Counted from the stretch's first letter, positions 33,400 to 43,128 are shown. The stretch: DNA of 64,000 bases from Streptomyces flaveolus (GCF_014648815.1 NZ_BMRV01000008.1:248001-312000), one strand, 5' to 3'. A program made the numbers and translations. The notes: generated by a model not told the origin, from the letters alone.

Positions 33400-35454
33400 C
33401 TACACCGTGGCGATCGCCGGGTCGCTCACTCCCGGCCGCCCGTTCTCCACGTGCCCGGCGAAGCGCCGCAGGAAGGCCGGGTCGCCGTCGGCCGTGACGG
33501 TGAGGTCGTACCAGCGCCGGCTCTCCGCCAGGCCGACCGTGTGCCGCACGGTGGCACCGGGGCGCACGGTGACCGTCCTGCCCGGGCCGCCGTAGCCGTC
33601 GGCGATCCGCAGGCGGACCGTGCCGGACCCGGCGTTGGTGAAGGTCAGCCGGACGTCGTCGCCGGTGTGCCGGGCGGTGACCTCGGGCCCCGCGGCCCTG
33701 TTCCCGCCCCGGAAGACGCGCAGGAAGCCGTTGGGGCCGTGCACGGTCAGGTCGTACGCGCCGTCCGAGTACACCGAGTTCCAGGTGTCCGCGATGCTCT
33801 TGCCGGCCTCGGTGGTGTACGTCCACGGGCCGTCGCCGCGGTTGCCGGAGGTGACGAGGAAGGCCGCACCGGCCCGGGCGCCGGAGGCGAAGGTGAGCGT
33901 GAACTTCCCGGCCGCCGCGTCCACGGCGCCGTCCACGTGCGGGTCGTAGCGCAGCGGGCGTGCGGGGCGCGGGCCGCGCTCCTGGCGGGGCATGTCCGGG
34001 TCCGCCGGGGGTGTCGGGCGGTAGTCCGGGTGACGGTCGCGGTCCGGCGGCTCGTACGCGTCGGTGTCCGGCAGCCGGGCGGGCCGGCTGTCCGGGCGGG
34101 AGAAGTCGAAGGCGGAGGTCAGGTCGCCGCAGACGGCGCGCCGCCACGGTGAGATCTGGGGTTCGCGCACGCCGAAGCGGCGTTCCATGAACCGGATGAC
34201 CGAGGTGTGGTCGAAGGTCTCGGAGCAGACGTAGCCGCCCTTGCTCCACGGCGAGACGACCAGCATGGGCACGCGGGGACCCAGCCCGTAGAAGCCCTCG
34301 GTGTGCGTGGCGCTGCCCTTGAAGACGTCGAGGGACACGTCGACGGTGGACAGGCCCTGCGCGGCCGACTTGGGCGGCAGCGGCGGCACCACGTGGTCGA
34401 AGAAGCCGTCGTTCTCGTCGTAGGTGATGAACAGGGCGGTCTTCGCCCACACCGCCGGGTTGGCGGTGAGGGCGTCCAGGACCTGGGAGATGTACCAGGC
34501 GCCGTAGTTCGAGGGCCAGTTGCCGTGCTCGGAGAAGGCCTCGGGGGCGGCGATCCAGGAGATCTGCGGCAGCTTGCCGGCCTTGACGTCGGCGCGCAGC
34601 CGGTCGAAGTAGCCCTCGCCGCTCTTGGCGTCGGTGCCGGTGCGGGCCTTGTCGTACAGCGGGTCACCGGGCTGGGCGTTCCGGTACGAGTTGAAGTACA
34701 GCAGGGAGTTGTCGCCGTAGTTGCCGCGGTAGGCGTCCCCGATCCAGCCCCAGGAGCCGGCCGCGTCCAGGCCGTCGCCGATGTCCTGGTAGATCTTCCA
34801 GGAGATGCCGGCCGCCTCCAGCCGCTCGGGGTACGTCGTCCAGTCGTAGCCGCGTTCGTCGTTGCCGAGGACCGGGCCGCCGCCCTTGCCGTCGTTGCCG
34901 GTGTGGCCCGACCACAGGTAGTAGCGGTTGGGGTCGGTGGAGCCGATGAAGGAGCAGTGGTAGGCGTCGCAGACGGTGAAGGTGTCGGCGAGCGCGTAGT
35001 GGAAGGGGATGTCCTCCCGGGTCAGGTACGCCATGGTGGTGGTGCCCTTGGCGGGCAGCCAGCGGTCGTACTTGCCGTTGTGGTAGGCGGCCTGACCGTC
35101 GGACCAGCCGTGCGGCAGGCCCTGCAGGAACTGCATGCCGAGGTCGTCGGCCTCGGGGCGGAAGGGCAGCACCTCGGTGCCGTCGCTCTTGGTCTGGTGC
35201 CACACCGACTTGCCGCTGTCCAGGGTCACCGGGTGCGGGTCGCCGAAGCCGCGGACGCCTCGCAGCGTGCCGAAGTAGTGGTCGAAGGAGCGGTTCTCCT
35301 GCATCAGGACCACGATGTGCTCGACGTCCTCGATGCTTCCCGCGCGGTGGTTCGCCGGGAGTGCGGCGGCCCGCTCGATGCTCGCGGACAGCGCGCTGAA
35401 CGCCGATGTGGCGCCCGCTAGTTGGAGAAAGCGGCGCCGGTTGACTTCGGGCAT
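33400..35454 (-). CDS. Tat-exported phosphocholine-specific phospholipase C
   Basis: This 684-residue enzyme of the phosphoesterase/acid-phosphatase AP superfamily hydrolyses phosphatidylcholine or sphingomyelin outside the cell. A Tat signal (NRRRFLQLAGATSAFSALSA) is followed by the catalytic start EHIVVLMQENRSFDHYFG with the metal-binding Glu/Asn, then WSGHTGNDGKG, YDENDGFFDHVVPP, and RVPMLVVSPWSKGG. Two C-terminal DUF756 beta domains (about 490-680) end the protein, the standard PlcC layout. Start 35454 gives the signal peptide directly; an earlier ATG adds an unlikely extension. Phosphate limitation often controls such genes, but no PHO box was identified. Confidence 0.93.
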   Translation of the reverse strand: MPEVNRRRFLQLAGATSAFSALSASIERAAALPANHRAGSIEDVEHIVVLMQENRSFDHYFGTLRGVRGFGDPHPVTLDSGKSVWHQTKSDGTEVLPFRPEADDLGMQFLQGLPHGWSDGQAAYHNGKYDRWLPAKGTTTMAYLTREDIPFHYALADTFTVCDAYHCSFIGSTDPNRYYLWSGHTGNDGKGGGPVLGNDERGYDWTTYPERLEAAGISWKIYQDIGDGLDAAGSWGWIGDAYRGNYGDNSLLYFNSYRNAQPGDPLYDKARTGTDAKSGEGYFDRLRADVKAGKLPQISWIAAPEAFSEHGNWPSNYGAWYISQVLDALTANPAVWAKTALFITYDENDGFFDHVVPPLPPKSAAQGLSTVDVSLDVFKGSATHTEGFYGLGPRVPMLVVSPWSKGGYVCSETFDHTSVIRFMERRFGVREPQISPWRRAVCGDLTSAFDFSRPDSRPARLPDTDAYEPPDRDRHPDYRPTPPADPDMPRQERGPRPARPLRYDPHVDGAVDAAAGKFTLTFASGARAGAAFLVTSGNRGDGPWTYTTEAGKSIADTWNSVYSDGAYDLTVHGPNGFLRVFRGGNRAAGPEVTARHTGDDVRLTFTNAGSGTVRLRIADGYGGPGRTVTVRPGATVRHTVGLAESRRWYDLTVTADGDPAFLRRFAGHVENGRPGVSDPAIATV

Positions 35455-35640
35455 GGGGTGGGAAGCCTCTCGCCTCGGGGGTGTGGGGATCGTGCCGGAC
35501 CGTGCCGGGCCGGTGACGGAATGCGCGCGAAAAGAGTGTTCCAGGAGCACCAAACGTCAGGGAAGGGTCCGGTGGCGCTGATGTGAAAGTCGTCGGTACG
35601 TGGGGTGTGCCGGGCCCGCCGGGCGGGGATGGTCGCGATC

Positions 35641-36924
35641 ATGACAGGCATGCACACGGTTTCCCCGCCGACCCGACGGCCCGTACGCCAGCTCCTCGCC
35701 GCCTCGGTGGGCAACGCCGTGGAGTGGTACGACTGGTACGCCTACACGTTCCTGGCGACCTACATCGCCGACCAGGTCTTCCCCGAGAGCGCGGACAACT
35801 CGCTGGTGCCGTTGCTGTCCACGTTCGCCGTGTTCGCCGTGGGCTTCTTCATGCGGCCCGTCGGCGGACTGCTGATGGGCGCGATCGCCGACCGGCGCGG
35901 ACGGCGGGCGGCGCTGACCGTCACCATCCTGCTGATGGGCGGCAGCAGCCTGCTGGTCGGGCTGACCCCGACCTACGCGGCGGCCGGTGTGCTGGCGCCG
36001 GTGGTGCTGGTCGTCGCGCGGCTGCTCCAGGGGCTGTCGGTGGGCGGCGAGTTCGCGGCGTCGACGACGTTCCTGGTGGAGTCGGCGGGGCCCGGCCGCC
36101 GCGGTCTCTTCTCCAGCTTCCAGTACGTCTCGACGACCGCCGGGCAGCTCGTCGCGTCCGGTGTCGCGACCGTGCTGGTGGACACGCTCGACGAGGGGCG
36201 GATGAACGGCTGGGGCTGGCGGGTGCCGTTCGTGTTCGGGGCCGTGCTCAGCCTCGTCGGATTCTGGATCCGGCAGGGCGCCCAGGAGACCCGCAGCGCC
36301 GAGCAGCAACGGGCGCCGCGTCCGGGCCTGTTCGAGGCGCTGCGCCGCCATCCGCGCGAGTCGCTGCTGATCGGCGGCATCACGGCGGGCGGCACGATCG
36401 CCTACTACACCTGGACGTCGTACCTGCCGACGTACGCCGAACTCAACACGGGACTGGACAAGTCGGACGCGCTGCTCGCGGGCACGCTCTCGCTGGCCTT
36501 CTTCGGGATGCTCCAGCCGCTCGGCGGCCTGCTCTCCGACCGCTTCGGCCGCCGCCCGCTGCTGCTGTTCTTCGGCGTGGGATTCGCCCTGCTGAGCGTG
36601 CCGCTGCTGCACGCCCTGCGCGACTCGTTCGCCGTGCTGCTGCTGGTGCAGTGCGCCGGCATGATCCTGCTGACCGGCTTCACCTCGATCAGCGCCGCCG
36701 TCAACGCGGAGATCTTCCCGCCCCGGGTGCGCGCGGCCGGCATCGGCTTCCCGTACTCGCTCACCGTCGCCCTGTTCGGCGGCACGGCCCCCTACATGGG
36801 CACCCTGTTCAAGGAACTGGGCCATTCCGGGCTCTTCCCCTGGTACGTCGCCGTCCTGTGCCTGCTGTCCTCGCTGGTGTACCTGCGGCTGCCGGAGACG
36901 GCGCACAAGGAGCTGGCGCGGTGA
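35641..36924 (+). CDS. MFS transporter, metabolite:H+ symporter (MHS) family
   Basis: This 427-residue, 12-helix transporter has MHS-family marks: NAVEWYDWYAY in helix 1, MRPVGGLLMGAIADRRGRR in loop 2-3, RLLQGLSVGGEFAAS in helix 4, and DRFGRRPLLL in the second half. The family imports organic acids, sugars or compatible solutes with protons. The ATG at 35641 is taken; ATG 35650 and GTG 35605 are alternatives. It is divergent from the phospholipase C gene, so uptake of a choline-derived product is possible but unproven. Confidence 0.9.
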   Translation: MTGMHTVSPPTRRPVRQLLAASVGNAVEWYDWYAYTFLATYIADQVFPESADNSLVPLLSTFAVFAVGFFMRPVGGLLMGAIADRRGRRAALTVTILLMGGSSLLVGLTPTYAAAGVLAPVVLVVARLLQGLSVGGEFAASTTFLVESAGPGRRGLFSSFQYVSTTAGQLVASGVATVLVDTLDEGRMNGWGWRVPFVFGAVLSLVGFWIRQGAQETRSAEQQRAPRPGLFEALRRHPRESLLIGGITAGGTIAYYTWTSYLPTYAELNTGLDKSDALLAGTLSLAFFGMLQPLGGLLSDRFGRRPLLLFFGVGFALLSVPLLHALRDSFAVLLLVQCAGMILLTGFTSISAAVNAEIFPPRVRAAGIGFPYSLTVALFGGTAPYMGTLFKELGHSGLFPWYVAVLCLLSSLVYLRLPETAHKELAR

Positions 36925-37009
36925 CCGGCACGGCGGGGTAAACGGCTCGCTCCCACGCGGTGACCTCTCTACGCTCGTCACAGCGGGACCGCGCGGTTCC
37001 GCAGGTCGC

Positions 37010-37127
37010 GGCGCCGTGGCAGAGCGGCCCATTGCGATCGGCGTGGGCGAGGCCCCGTCCACGTCGACTGACGGGGCGGGGCGGGCCTGCCCCCACCCGT
37101 CCGCGGGTTCGAATCCCGCCGGCGCCG
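37010..37127 (+). tRNA. tRNA-like element with an expanded, atypical anticodon region
   Basis: The ends are those of a tRNA. A perfect 7-bp acceptor stem pairs GGCGCCG (37010-37016) with CGGCGCC (37120-37126). The D arm is GCAG/TTGC with A14, GG18-19 and A21. The T arm is GCGGG/CCCGC around TTCGAAT (37108-37114). T8 is in place. The 67 bases between D and T arms are about 30 too many, even for a type II tRNA, and no 7-base anticodon loop with U33 on a 5-bp stem was found. They instead form an 8-bp GCCCCGTC/GACGGGGC hairpin (37052-37077), possibly closed by GTGGG/CCCAC. It could be a decayed tRNA, an interrupted tRNA, or an unusual one; CCA is not encoded. Confidence 0.55.
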
Positions 37128-37195
37128 CAGCCGCCCGAGGTACGCCGGGCCGGCGAGGGACGGCCGCACGCGACGGCCGTCCCTCCGGACGGGAC

Positions 37196-40100
37196 TCAGC
37201 GGCGGCGCCTGCGCGGTCGCGGCACTTCCGGTTCCTCCAGCCGCGGACCGTCCCCGTCCTGCACGCGCCGCCAGGCGTCTCGGTAGAGACCGGCGACGGG
37301 CCGGGCGGGCACGACGACGCCCAGGACCGGCGTCTCGCCGTCCAGCAGGTCGTACAGCGGCAGCTTCCACCGCTCCAGCGGGAGGTGCGGGTTCGCGAGC
37401 TGCGCCCACCCGCCGGGCAGGAACAGCGAGCGTCCCGCCTTGGGGCGGCTGCCCTCCAGAACCAGGCCGGTGGCCGCGAGTTCGGCGCGGGCGGCGCGGA
37501 GCCGGGCGGTCCCCCCGCGCCGTCCGCCCCAGCCGGTCCAGCGCGCGACGTTGCGGTCGGTGGGGTCCGGCAGGGCGAGCACCATCAGGTAGAGAACGGC
37601 GGCGTCCTCCCCGAGGCCGTGCCGCCCGGCCACCTCGCCGACCAAGTCGGGCACGGAGCGGGCGGGGTCCTGCGGCCACCACGCGCCGTCGGCGTCGCGC
37701 TCGCCCGCCACCGGGGCGCCGGGGTCGGCGAGCAGCTCGGCGAACCGCCGGTCGTGGACCAGACGCAGCGCGGTCTCCTGGGCGTTCGGCCGTTCACCGG
37801 TGAACAGGGCCGTCAGGTGGGGGCCGTCGCCCGTGGTGTCCAGCAGCGCCGGCCGGACGGCGGGGACCGGTTCGGCCCCCTCGGTGCCGAACAGGAGCGC
37901 GCCGTGACGCACGAAGGCGTCGCCGGTCTCGTCCGGGTCTCCGGCGGCCCGCCGGAACGCCTCCCAGTCGGCCCTCCGGTCGAGACCCAGCAGCAGCCCG
38001 GGGTGAGCCAGCCGGTCGCGCAGCGCGGTCAGTACGCCGGGCAGTGCGGCCCGGATCGGGTCCCCGGCCGGGAGGCGGTGGGCGAGCCACGCGGCCAGGG
38101 CCACCGAGCCCTTCAGGGCGCTGTTGTCGAAGCCGGGCGTCCTCTCGGCGGACTCGACCCGGTAGTGACCGAAGGTCCAGGTCAGGTCGCGGGTCAGCCG
38201 GGGCTCGGTGGCCAGGTCGACGAAGCCCCGCAGGGCGTCGGCCGGTGCCCACCCGACGGGCTCGACGGTGCGGACCGCGTCGTGGAGCACCTCCTCGGGG
38301 AGGGGGGTACGCCGGCCCAGCCGCTCGTTCCAGACCTCGGCCGCGCGGGCCGCGTCGGGGCCGTGCGTCCACAGCCGGGCCGGTTCGACGGGCAGCAGCG
38401 CCGCCACGACGGCCCGCAGGGCGTCCATGTCGAGGGCCCTCAGCTCGTCCTTGGCCACGCGGGCATCGGCCGCCTTCACGCCGATGGTCTTCAGCGTCGC
38501 GGAGGGCACGGCCTCGCGCTTGTCGTCGATCTGCGGCATTCCGGCCAGCACGAGGCGGGCCGTGGTCGGGGTGACGCCGGTGAGCCGGGCGAACTCCTCG
38601 GCGGCCTCGGGGCGCCAGGGCGCCGGTCCGCGCTCGGCCAGCTCGGCCCGGAACGCCGCGACCCAGCCGGGCGCCCGGGTCGGCTCCGGTACGAACGGCT
38701 CCTCGGACACCAGGGTGTAGGGGGCGGGAACCTCGAAGCGGCCGGAGGGGTCGTGGAACACCGCGCCGTAGTGCTTCCCCCTGTCTCCGGCCGGGTCGTA
38801 CTCGCTGACGAACCGGTACCAGTCGGCGGGGAAGAGCAGGAACGCGCCGCCGCCCAGGTCCAGCACGGCCGCCTTCGGGTAGCCCCCCACGGCGCCGGGC
38901 CCGCGGAACAGGGCGTAGTCCAGGACCACGCGGACCCGGCGCCAGTGGGCGGGGTCCAGCTCCGTCAGCCCCTGCGCGTCCAGTTCCGCAAGATAGGCGT
39001 CGAGGGCATGCCGGTGCTCCTCGACGGTGGCCTCCGAGGCGGCCCGCAACGCCAGGACGACGGGCAGTTCGGGCAGCGCCCGCACGTTCACGGTCTCCAG
39101 CGGCTCGTTCTTGTCCAGGGACACGTGCACGGTGCCGGCGGGGACCGGCTCCGCCTCGCCGCGTGCCGACCGGGCGAGCAGCTTCGGCAGTTCGAAGGCG
39201 CAGTGGAGCCAGTCGTAGAGATGGCGTTTGTCGCGTTCGGTCAGGCCGGTGCCGTTCAGCGCGGAGGCGAGCAGGCGGTCGCCGATCGCGGGACGGGGCT
39301 CCTCCGGGGCGTCGCCCCGCACCGCCGAGTCCAGCCGGGCGAGTGCCGCGTCGAGGACGCGCTGCTGCTCGGCGGCGAACCGCACCACCCCGATGACGCC
39401 CGCGCGCAGGGCCTCGTGGCCGACCTGCGGCAGCAGGGTCCGGACCAGGCCGGGCAGTGCGTCCCGGTCGTCCGTGCCGTCCCCGGGCGCCTCGGCCACG
39501 GCCGCTGCCAGCAGCGCCGCCGCGGTGTCCTCGCCGACCCGGCGCAGCGCCGCGGAGCCCTGCGGGTCGCGGGGCCGGAGCAGGGGCCAGTACCGCAGGG
39601 GCGGCAGCAGGGCGGTGCCCGCGCTGAAGGGACCGGCCGTGTGACCGCGGGTGACCTCGGCGACCACCGCGCCCTCGGGATCGAGCAGCCGGATGTCGCT
39701 GCCCGACCACCGCATCACCGTGAGGGGCCGGTCGGTGCCGGGAAACACCAGAGCGTGCTCCGGGCTCCCGCCCACTCCGGGCGGCACGACGACCGTGCGA
39801 CCGGCCAGGTCCTCGCACCGCCGCGAACCGTCGGGCAGCGTGATCACCCGCCAGCCGAGCACCCCGTCCACCGGGGCGCACACCGGGCCCGGCTCGGCGG
39901 AGGGGGCGGGCAGCAGCCAGGCGGTGCCGAGGGTGCTGCCCTCCGGCGCGGTGCGCAGGGCCTCGGCGAACCAGTCCGGCCGGCCGGGCTCCCCCACCGT
40001 GTTCCCGGCCGGGTCGTACACGTGCCAGGCGCTGTTCACACCGTTGGCCCAGTCGTTGACACACACCCAGTACGACGTGCCGTCGCCGATCACCGGACGT

Positions 40101-42217
40101 CGCGAGGGTATGCCGGTGGTGTCCCCCCGGCGCAGCACACCGTGGCCGGTGGTCCGGCCGCCCCCGGGCAGGGGGAGGGAGGCGGAGGGCATGCCGTTCA
40201 TGCCGCCGGTCCCGTCCGCCGCGCACGCGTAGCCGTAGCGGACGTCACCTTCGACCTCAACCGGTGCCGGGGCCGATGCCGAAGCGTCGGCATCGGCGTC
40301 GTGCCAGTAGCCGTGCGTGCTGGACGTGGAGAAGGTGTACCAGGTGACGAGCAGTCCGCCGTCCACGTACCGGAAGTCGGGGTGCCACCGGTCCCCCAGG
40401 CCGGGGAGGCGCAACTCGTGCGCGAGGACCGTGCCCTCCGGGCCGATCACCCGGACCCGTGTGCCGGTGTGGACGACCAGGTGCGGCCACGCCTCGCTCA
40501 CTCTCGTGGCCCGCGCGGCCTCCGGGGACTCGGGCGACCCGACGGCGTCGTCCCAGGCGGGCCAGCCCAGCTCGTCGAGGATCCCGGTGCGCAGGGTGCG
40601 GGCGAGCGCCGGGGCCATGCCGGTGGCCAGTGCCTCGCGCACCGCCTTGTCGGCGGTCGCCAGCACCTCGCCCGGCAGCCACTTCAGCGTCTCGAACGGG
40701 CCGGAGTATGGGGAGAACCCGCCCAGTTCCGTGGTGAGGTACCTCCGGCTGACGTCGGCCACCCACTCGGCGAGCATCGGTCGTCCGCCGGGCGACCCGG
40801 CCAGGGCGATGACGGTGCGTTGGTCGGTGTCCTCCCGCTCGTAGGTGGGGCAGCCGCGGCGGAAGGCCGCGCGGAAGCGGGCGTCGGCCTCCAGGGCGAG
40901 AAGATCGCGCCGCCGGTCGCGGGCCGCCCAGTCCTGGAGGTTGAGTCGCGAGCGCTCGTCGGGGTCGGCGACCGGAATGCGCAGGGCCAGCAGCTGGTCG
41001 AGGAGGTCGATGTCGCCGACCGGGGGCGGCAACGCGGCGCCGTCGGCGAGCAGTTCGGCGCGGAGGGTGCCGGCCATGCGGTCGACGAGCGGGTACAGCT
41101 CCGCCGGTGCGAGCCGCCGGTCGCCGGTGCGGCACAGGTCGAGGAACCGGCGCGTCCAGCCGGCCGTGCCGTCGGGTGAACGCTCCTGCGCGGGCAGGCC
41201 GGCGTCGCACAGCCCGGCGGTGGCGCCGGACTTGTCCAGCAGGTCGAGCCACTGGGGCAGCTCCTCCTGCTCCCACTCCGTGGGCAGCAGCCCCAGCAGG
41301 GTGCCCCGGACGGCGGGCTCCCGCCGGGTCAACTCCAGCAGGGCGGGGCGATGGGACTTCCACCAGCCGAGCGGTGCCATGGCCGTGCCGGGCAGCGGCA
41401 GCATCTCGCGCAGGTAGGCCATCTCCTCGGCGAGCGCGTTCTTGCCGGCGACGGCCTTCGCCAGTCTGCGCAGGTCGGTCGCGCCCGGACTGGACGGCGG
41501 CACGCCGTGCGACGCGAGCCGGACGAAGAGCCCGCGCAGATGCCGGAACGCCGTGGTGGCCGGTACCCGCGAGGACAGCCCCTTGGCGTAGCCGGACAGT
41601 ATCTTCGTCGGCACGGCGTCGGCCAGGGCGAACTCGAGGAACACCGCGTCCATGCGCGCCTCGTCGAAGGGCAGCGCGTGCGCCGTCTCCGCCTTGCGCG
41701 CGTTGACGAACATCTGGGACGCGTAGGCCTTCTGGTCGGCGGCCAGGAAGACCCGGCCGGCCTGCTCGTAGAAGGTCGGCAGGAAGTGGGGTACGGATCC
41801 GGCGAGCCGCTGCCCGATGGACTCGTAGGTGGCGCGGGCCTTCTTGGGGCGCGATCTCACCGTCCGCGCCACCTTGTCCATCTCCTCGACGAGGGACATG
41901 GCCAGGTGGCCGTCCGAGGGATGACGGACCAGGACCCATTCGGGGAAGCCCATGGCCCGGGGCCGCCCGAGGCCGACCTCCACCGGCTCGCCCTCGGGTT
42001 CGAGACCGAGGAAACCGGTGCCCGGCTCCACGCCCTGCTCCGCGGTGGTGAGGCGGACGATGATCCGGCCGTCGAGGCCGGGATGCCGGTAGGCCTGGGT
42101 GAGCACCGGCACGGCCCGGTCGCCCGCCCCGGTGGTGCCCGGCGGCAGTACGGCGCCGGCGCGCAGCAGTTCCTCCGTCCGTGCCGTCGCCCCGCCCGGT
42201 GTCGTCGCGTCGTTCAT
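37196..42217 (-). CDS. giant conserved protein of unknown function (1,673 residues)
   Basis: This 1,673-residue protein has no signal peptide or membrane segment. The N-terminal third is helical (RSRPKKARATYESIGQRLAG, LSSRVPATTAFRHLRGLFVR, GWWKSHRPALLELTRREPAV), looking like alpha-solenoid repeats. The middle third is beta-rich with propeller-like strands (VRVIGPEGTVLAHELRLPGL, WHVYDPAGNTVGEPG). The last third is mixed helical with LTGVTPTTARLVLAGMPQID and a conserved WTGWGGRRGGTARL end. A basic PRPRRRRR tail closes it. It follows a DUF4132 gene; a GTG at 42262 would overlap that gene's stop (GTGA), while ATG 42217 has GGAAGG upstream. Large scaffold proteins of this kind sit in some MoxR/vWA-type actinobacterial systems, but no such ATPase is in the window. 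Function unknown. Confidence 0.85.
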   Translation of the reverse strand: MNDATTPGGATARTEELLRAGAVLPPGTTGAGDRAVPVLTQAYRHPGLDGRIIVRLTTAEQGVEPGTGFLGLEPEGEPVEVGLGRPRAMGFPEWVLVRHPSDGHLAMSLVEEMDKVARTVRSRPKKARATYESIGQRLAGSVPHFLPTFYEQAGRVFLAADQKAYASQMFVNARKAETAHALPFDEARMDAVFLEFALADAVPTKILSGYAKGLSSRVPATTAFRHLRGLFVRLASHGVPPSSPGATDLRRLAKAVAGKNALAEEMAYLREMLPLPGTAMAPLGWWKSHRPALLELTRREPAVRGTLLGLLPTEWEQEELPQWLDLLDKSGATAGLCDAGLPAQERSPDGTAGWTRRFLDLCRTGDRRLAPAELYPLVDRMAGTLRAELLADGAALPPPVGDIDLLDQLLALRIPVADPDERSRLNLQDWAARDRRRDLLALEADARFRAAFRRGCPTYEREDTDQRTVIALAGSPGGRPMLAEWVADVSRRYLTTELGGFSPYSGPFETLKWLPGEVLATADKAVREALATGMAPALARTLRTGILDELGWPAWDDAVGSPESPEAARATRVSEAWPHLVVHTGTRVRVIGPEGTVLAHELRLPGLGDRWHPDFRYVDGGLLVTWYTFSTSSTHGYWHDADADASASAPAPVEVEGDVRYGYACAADGTGGMNGMPSASLPLPGGGRTTGHGVLRRGDTTGIPSRRPVIGDGTSYWVCVNDWANGVNSAWHVYDPAGNTVGEPGRPDWFAEALRTAPEGSTLGTAWLLPAPSAEPGPVCAPVDGVLGWRVITLPDGSRRCEDLAGRTVVVPPGVGGSPEHALVFPGTDRPLTVMRWSGSDIRLLDPEGAVVAEVTRGHTAGPFSAGTALLPPLRYWPLLRPRDPQGSAALRRVGEDTAAALLAAAVAEAPGDGTDDRDALPGLVRTLLPQVGHEALRAGVIGVVRFAAEQQRVLDAALARLDSAVRGDAPEEPRPAIGDRLLASALNGTGLTERDKRHLYDWLHCAFELPKLLARSARGEAEPVPAGTVHVSLDKNEPLETVNVRALPELPVVLALRAASEATVEEHRHALDAYLAELDAQGLTELDPAHWRRVRVVLDYALFRGPGAVGGYPKAAVLDLGGGAFLLFPADWYRFVSEYDPAGDRGKHYGAVFHDPSGRFEVPAPYTLVSEEPFVPEPTRAPGWVAAFRAELAERGPAPWRPEAAEEFARLTGVTPTTARLVLAGMPQIDDKREAVPSATLKTIGVKAADARVAKDELRALDMDALRAVVAALLPVEPARLWTHGPDAARAAEVWNERLGRRTPLPEEVLHDAVRTVEPVGWAPADALRGFVDLATEPRLTRDLTWTFGHYRVESAERTPGFDNSALKGSVALAAWLAHRLPAGDPIRAALPGVLTALRDRLAHPGLLLGLDRRADWEAFRRAAGDPDETGDAFVRHGALLFGTEGAEPVPAVRPALLDTTGDGPHLTALFTGERPNAQETALRLVHDRRFAELLADPGAPVAGERDADGAWWPQDPARSVPDLVGEVAGRHGLGEDAAVLYLMVLALPDPTDRNVARWTGWGGRRGGTARLRAARAELAATGLVLEGSRPKAGRSLFLPGGWAQLANPHLPLERWKLPLYDLLDGETPVLGVVVPARPVAGLYRDAWRRVQDGDGPRLEEPEVPRPRRRRR

Positions 42218-42258
42218 GAAGCGGTTGCCTTCCGTGGGTGTCCGTGCCGCCATGCCGT

Positions 42259-43128
42259 TCACTCGCCGCCGTCCGCGGGCACCGCGCGGCCCCCGTGCAG
42301 GGCCGCGGCCATGCGCATGCCCTCGGACCAGGCCACGGGGCCGACCTCGGTCAGCGGAAGCGCGCGGTGCCCGTCCTCGTCGCGCCAGGTCAGCGCGCCG
42401 GTCCAGGCCTTCTCCTCGGTGAAGGGGTTGCCGATGTCGACCGAGGCGGTGAAGATCCGCCCGGCATCCCGGATCCGGTCGACGGCGCTCATGCCGGAGA
42501 CCCGGTAGCCGAGCGACGTGGCGCGGGCGGAGAGGTGGTACCACGAGCCGTACTCGGCGCCCGCGAACTCGGTGACCGCGAAGGCGCCGCCGTCGATCCC
42601 GTCGGGCTTGTGCCAGGTGGCGCGGTGCAGCTGGTCGACGCCCTGGGTCACGCCCGACTCGGCCGCGAACGCGCGGAGTTCGTCGAGGTCCGGGAGGAGG
42701 ACCGGATGCGGCATGGTCACCGTCCGGGGCGTCAGGCGGACGGTCTCGCCGTCGGCGTTCACCAGCCGGAGCCCGCCCGAGTCGTCCGCGTCCCGCAGGA
42801 ATCCGACGTCGTCGGGGCCGTCGCCGGCGATAACGATGTCACGGAGCACCGCCCGCCACGCCTCGTCGGGCCAGACCCGGGCCAGCAGAGCGGCCGGGAC
42901 CGGCAGCGAGGACACCATCCAGTGGGCGACCTGTGCCGCGCACTCGGCCGCGTGCCGCTCCAGCCACTCGGCGAACCGCTCGAGCCCGCTCACCTCGGGG
43001 TGGTCCCGTATCTCCGCCGGCAGGCCGCCCACCCGCTCGCCCGGTGACTCCCCCGACGCGGGCCGGGCCACCACCCGCCCCTCCACCAGTGCGACTTCGT
43101 AGGTGTCGCCCGCTGCCAGCCAACCCAT
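42259..43128 (-). CDS. DUF4132 domain protein
   Basis: This 289-residue protein matches the C-terminal half of MolR/YehI-like DUF4132 proteins: FAEWLERHAAEC, RVWPDEAWRAVLRDIVIAGD, a LTPRTVTMPHPVLLPDLDEL block, and a C-terminal WRDEDGHRALPLTEVGPVAW strand pair. The start at 43128 (MGWLAAGDTYEVALVEG) is the first Met with a plausible N-terminal strand; a longer frame would run into the vanA promoter region. It is first in a two-gene unit with the 1,673-residue protein. DUF4132 function is not established; some homologues are tied to molybdate metabolism or to predicted conflict systems. Confidence 0.8.
   Translation of the reverse strand: MGWLAAGDTYEVALVEGRVVARPASGESPGERVGGLPAEIRDHPEVSGLERFAEWLERHAAECAAQVAHWMVSSLPVPAALLARVWPDEAWRAVLRDIVIAGDGPDDVGFLRDADDSGGLRLVNADGETVRLTPRTVTMPHPVLLPDLDELRAFAAESGVTQGVDQLHRATWHKPDGIDGGAFAVTEFAGAEYGSWYHLSARATSLGYRVSGMSAVDRIRDAGRIFTASVDIGNPFTEEKAWTGALTWRDEDGHRALPLTEVGPVAWSEGMRMAAALHGGRAVPADGGE

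Noticed and set aside
37010..37127. Ordinary tRNA-Ser, -Leu or -Sec gene
   Set aside because: The spacing between D and T arms is too large and no proper anticodon loop could be placed; the acceptor stem is 7 bp, not 8, arguing against tRNA-Sec.
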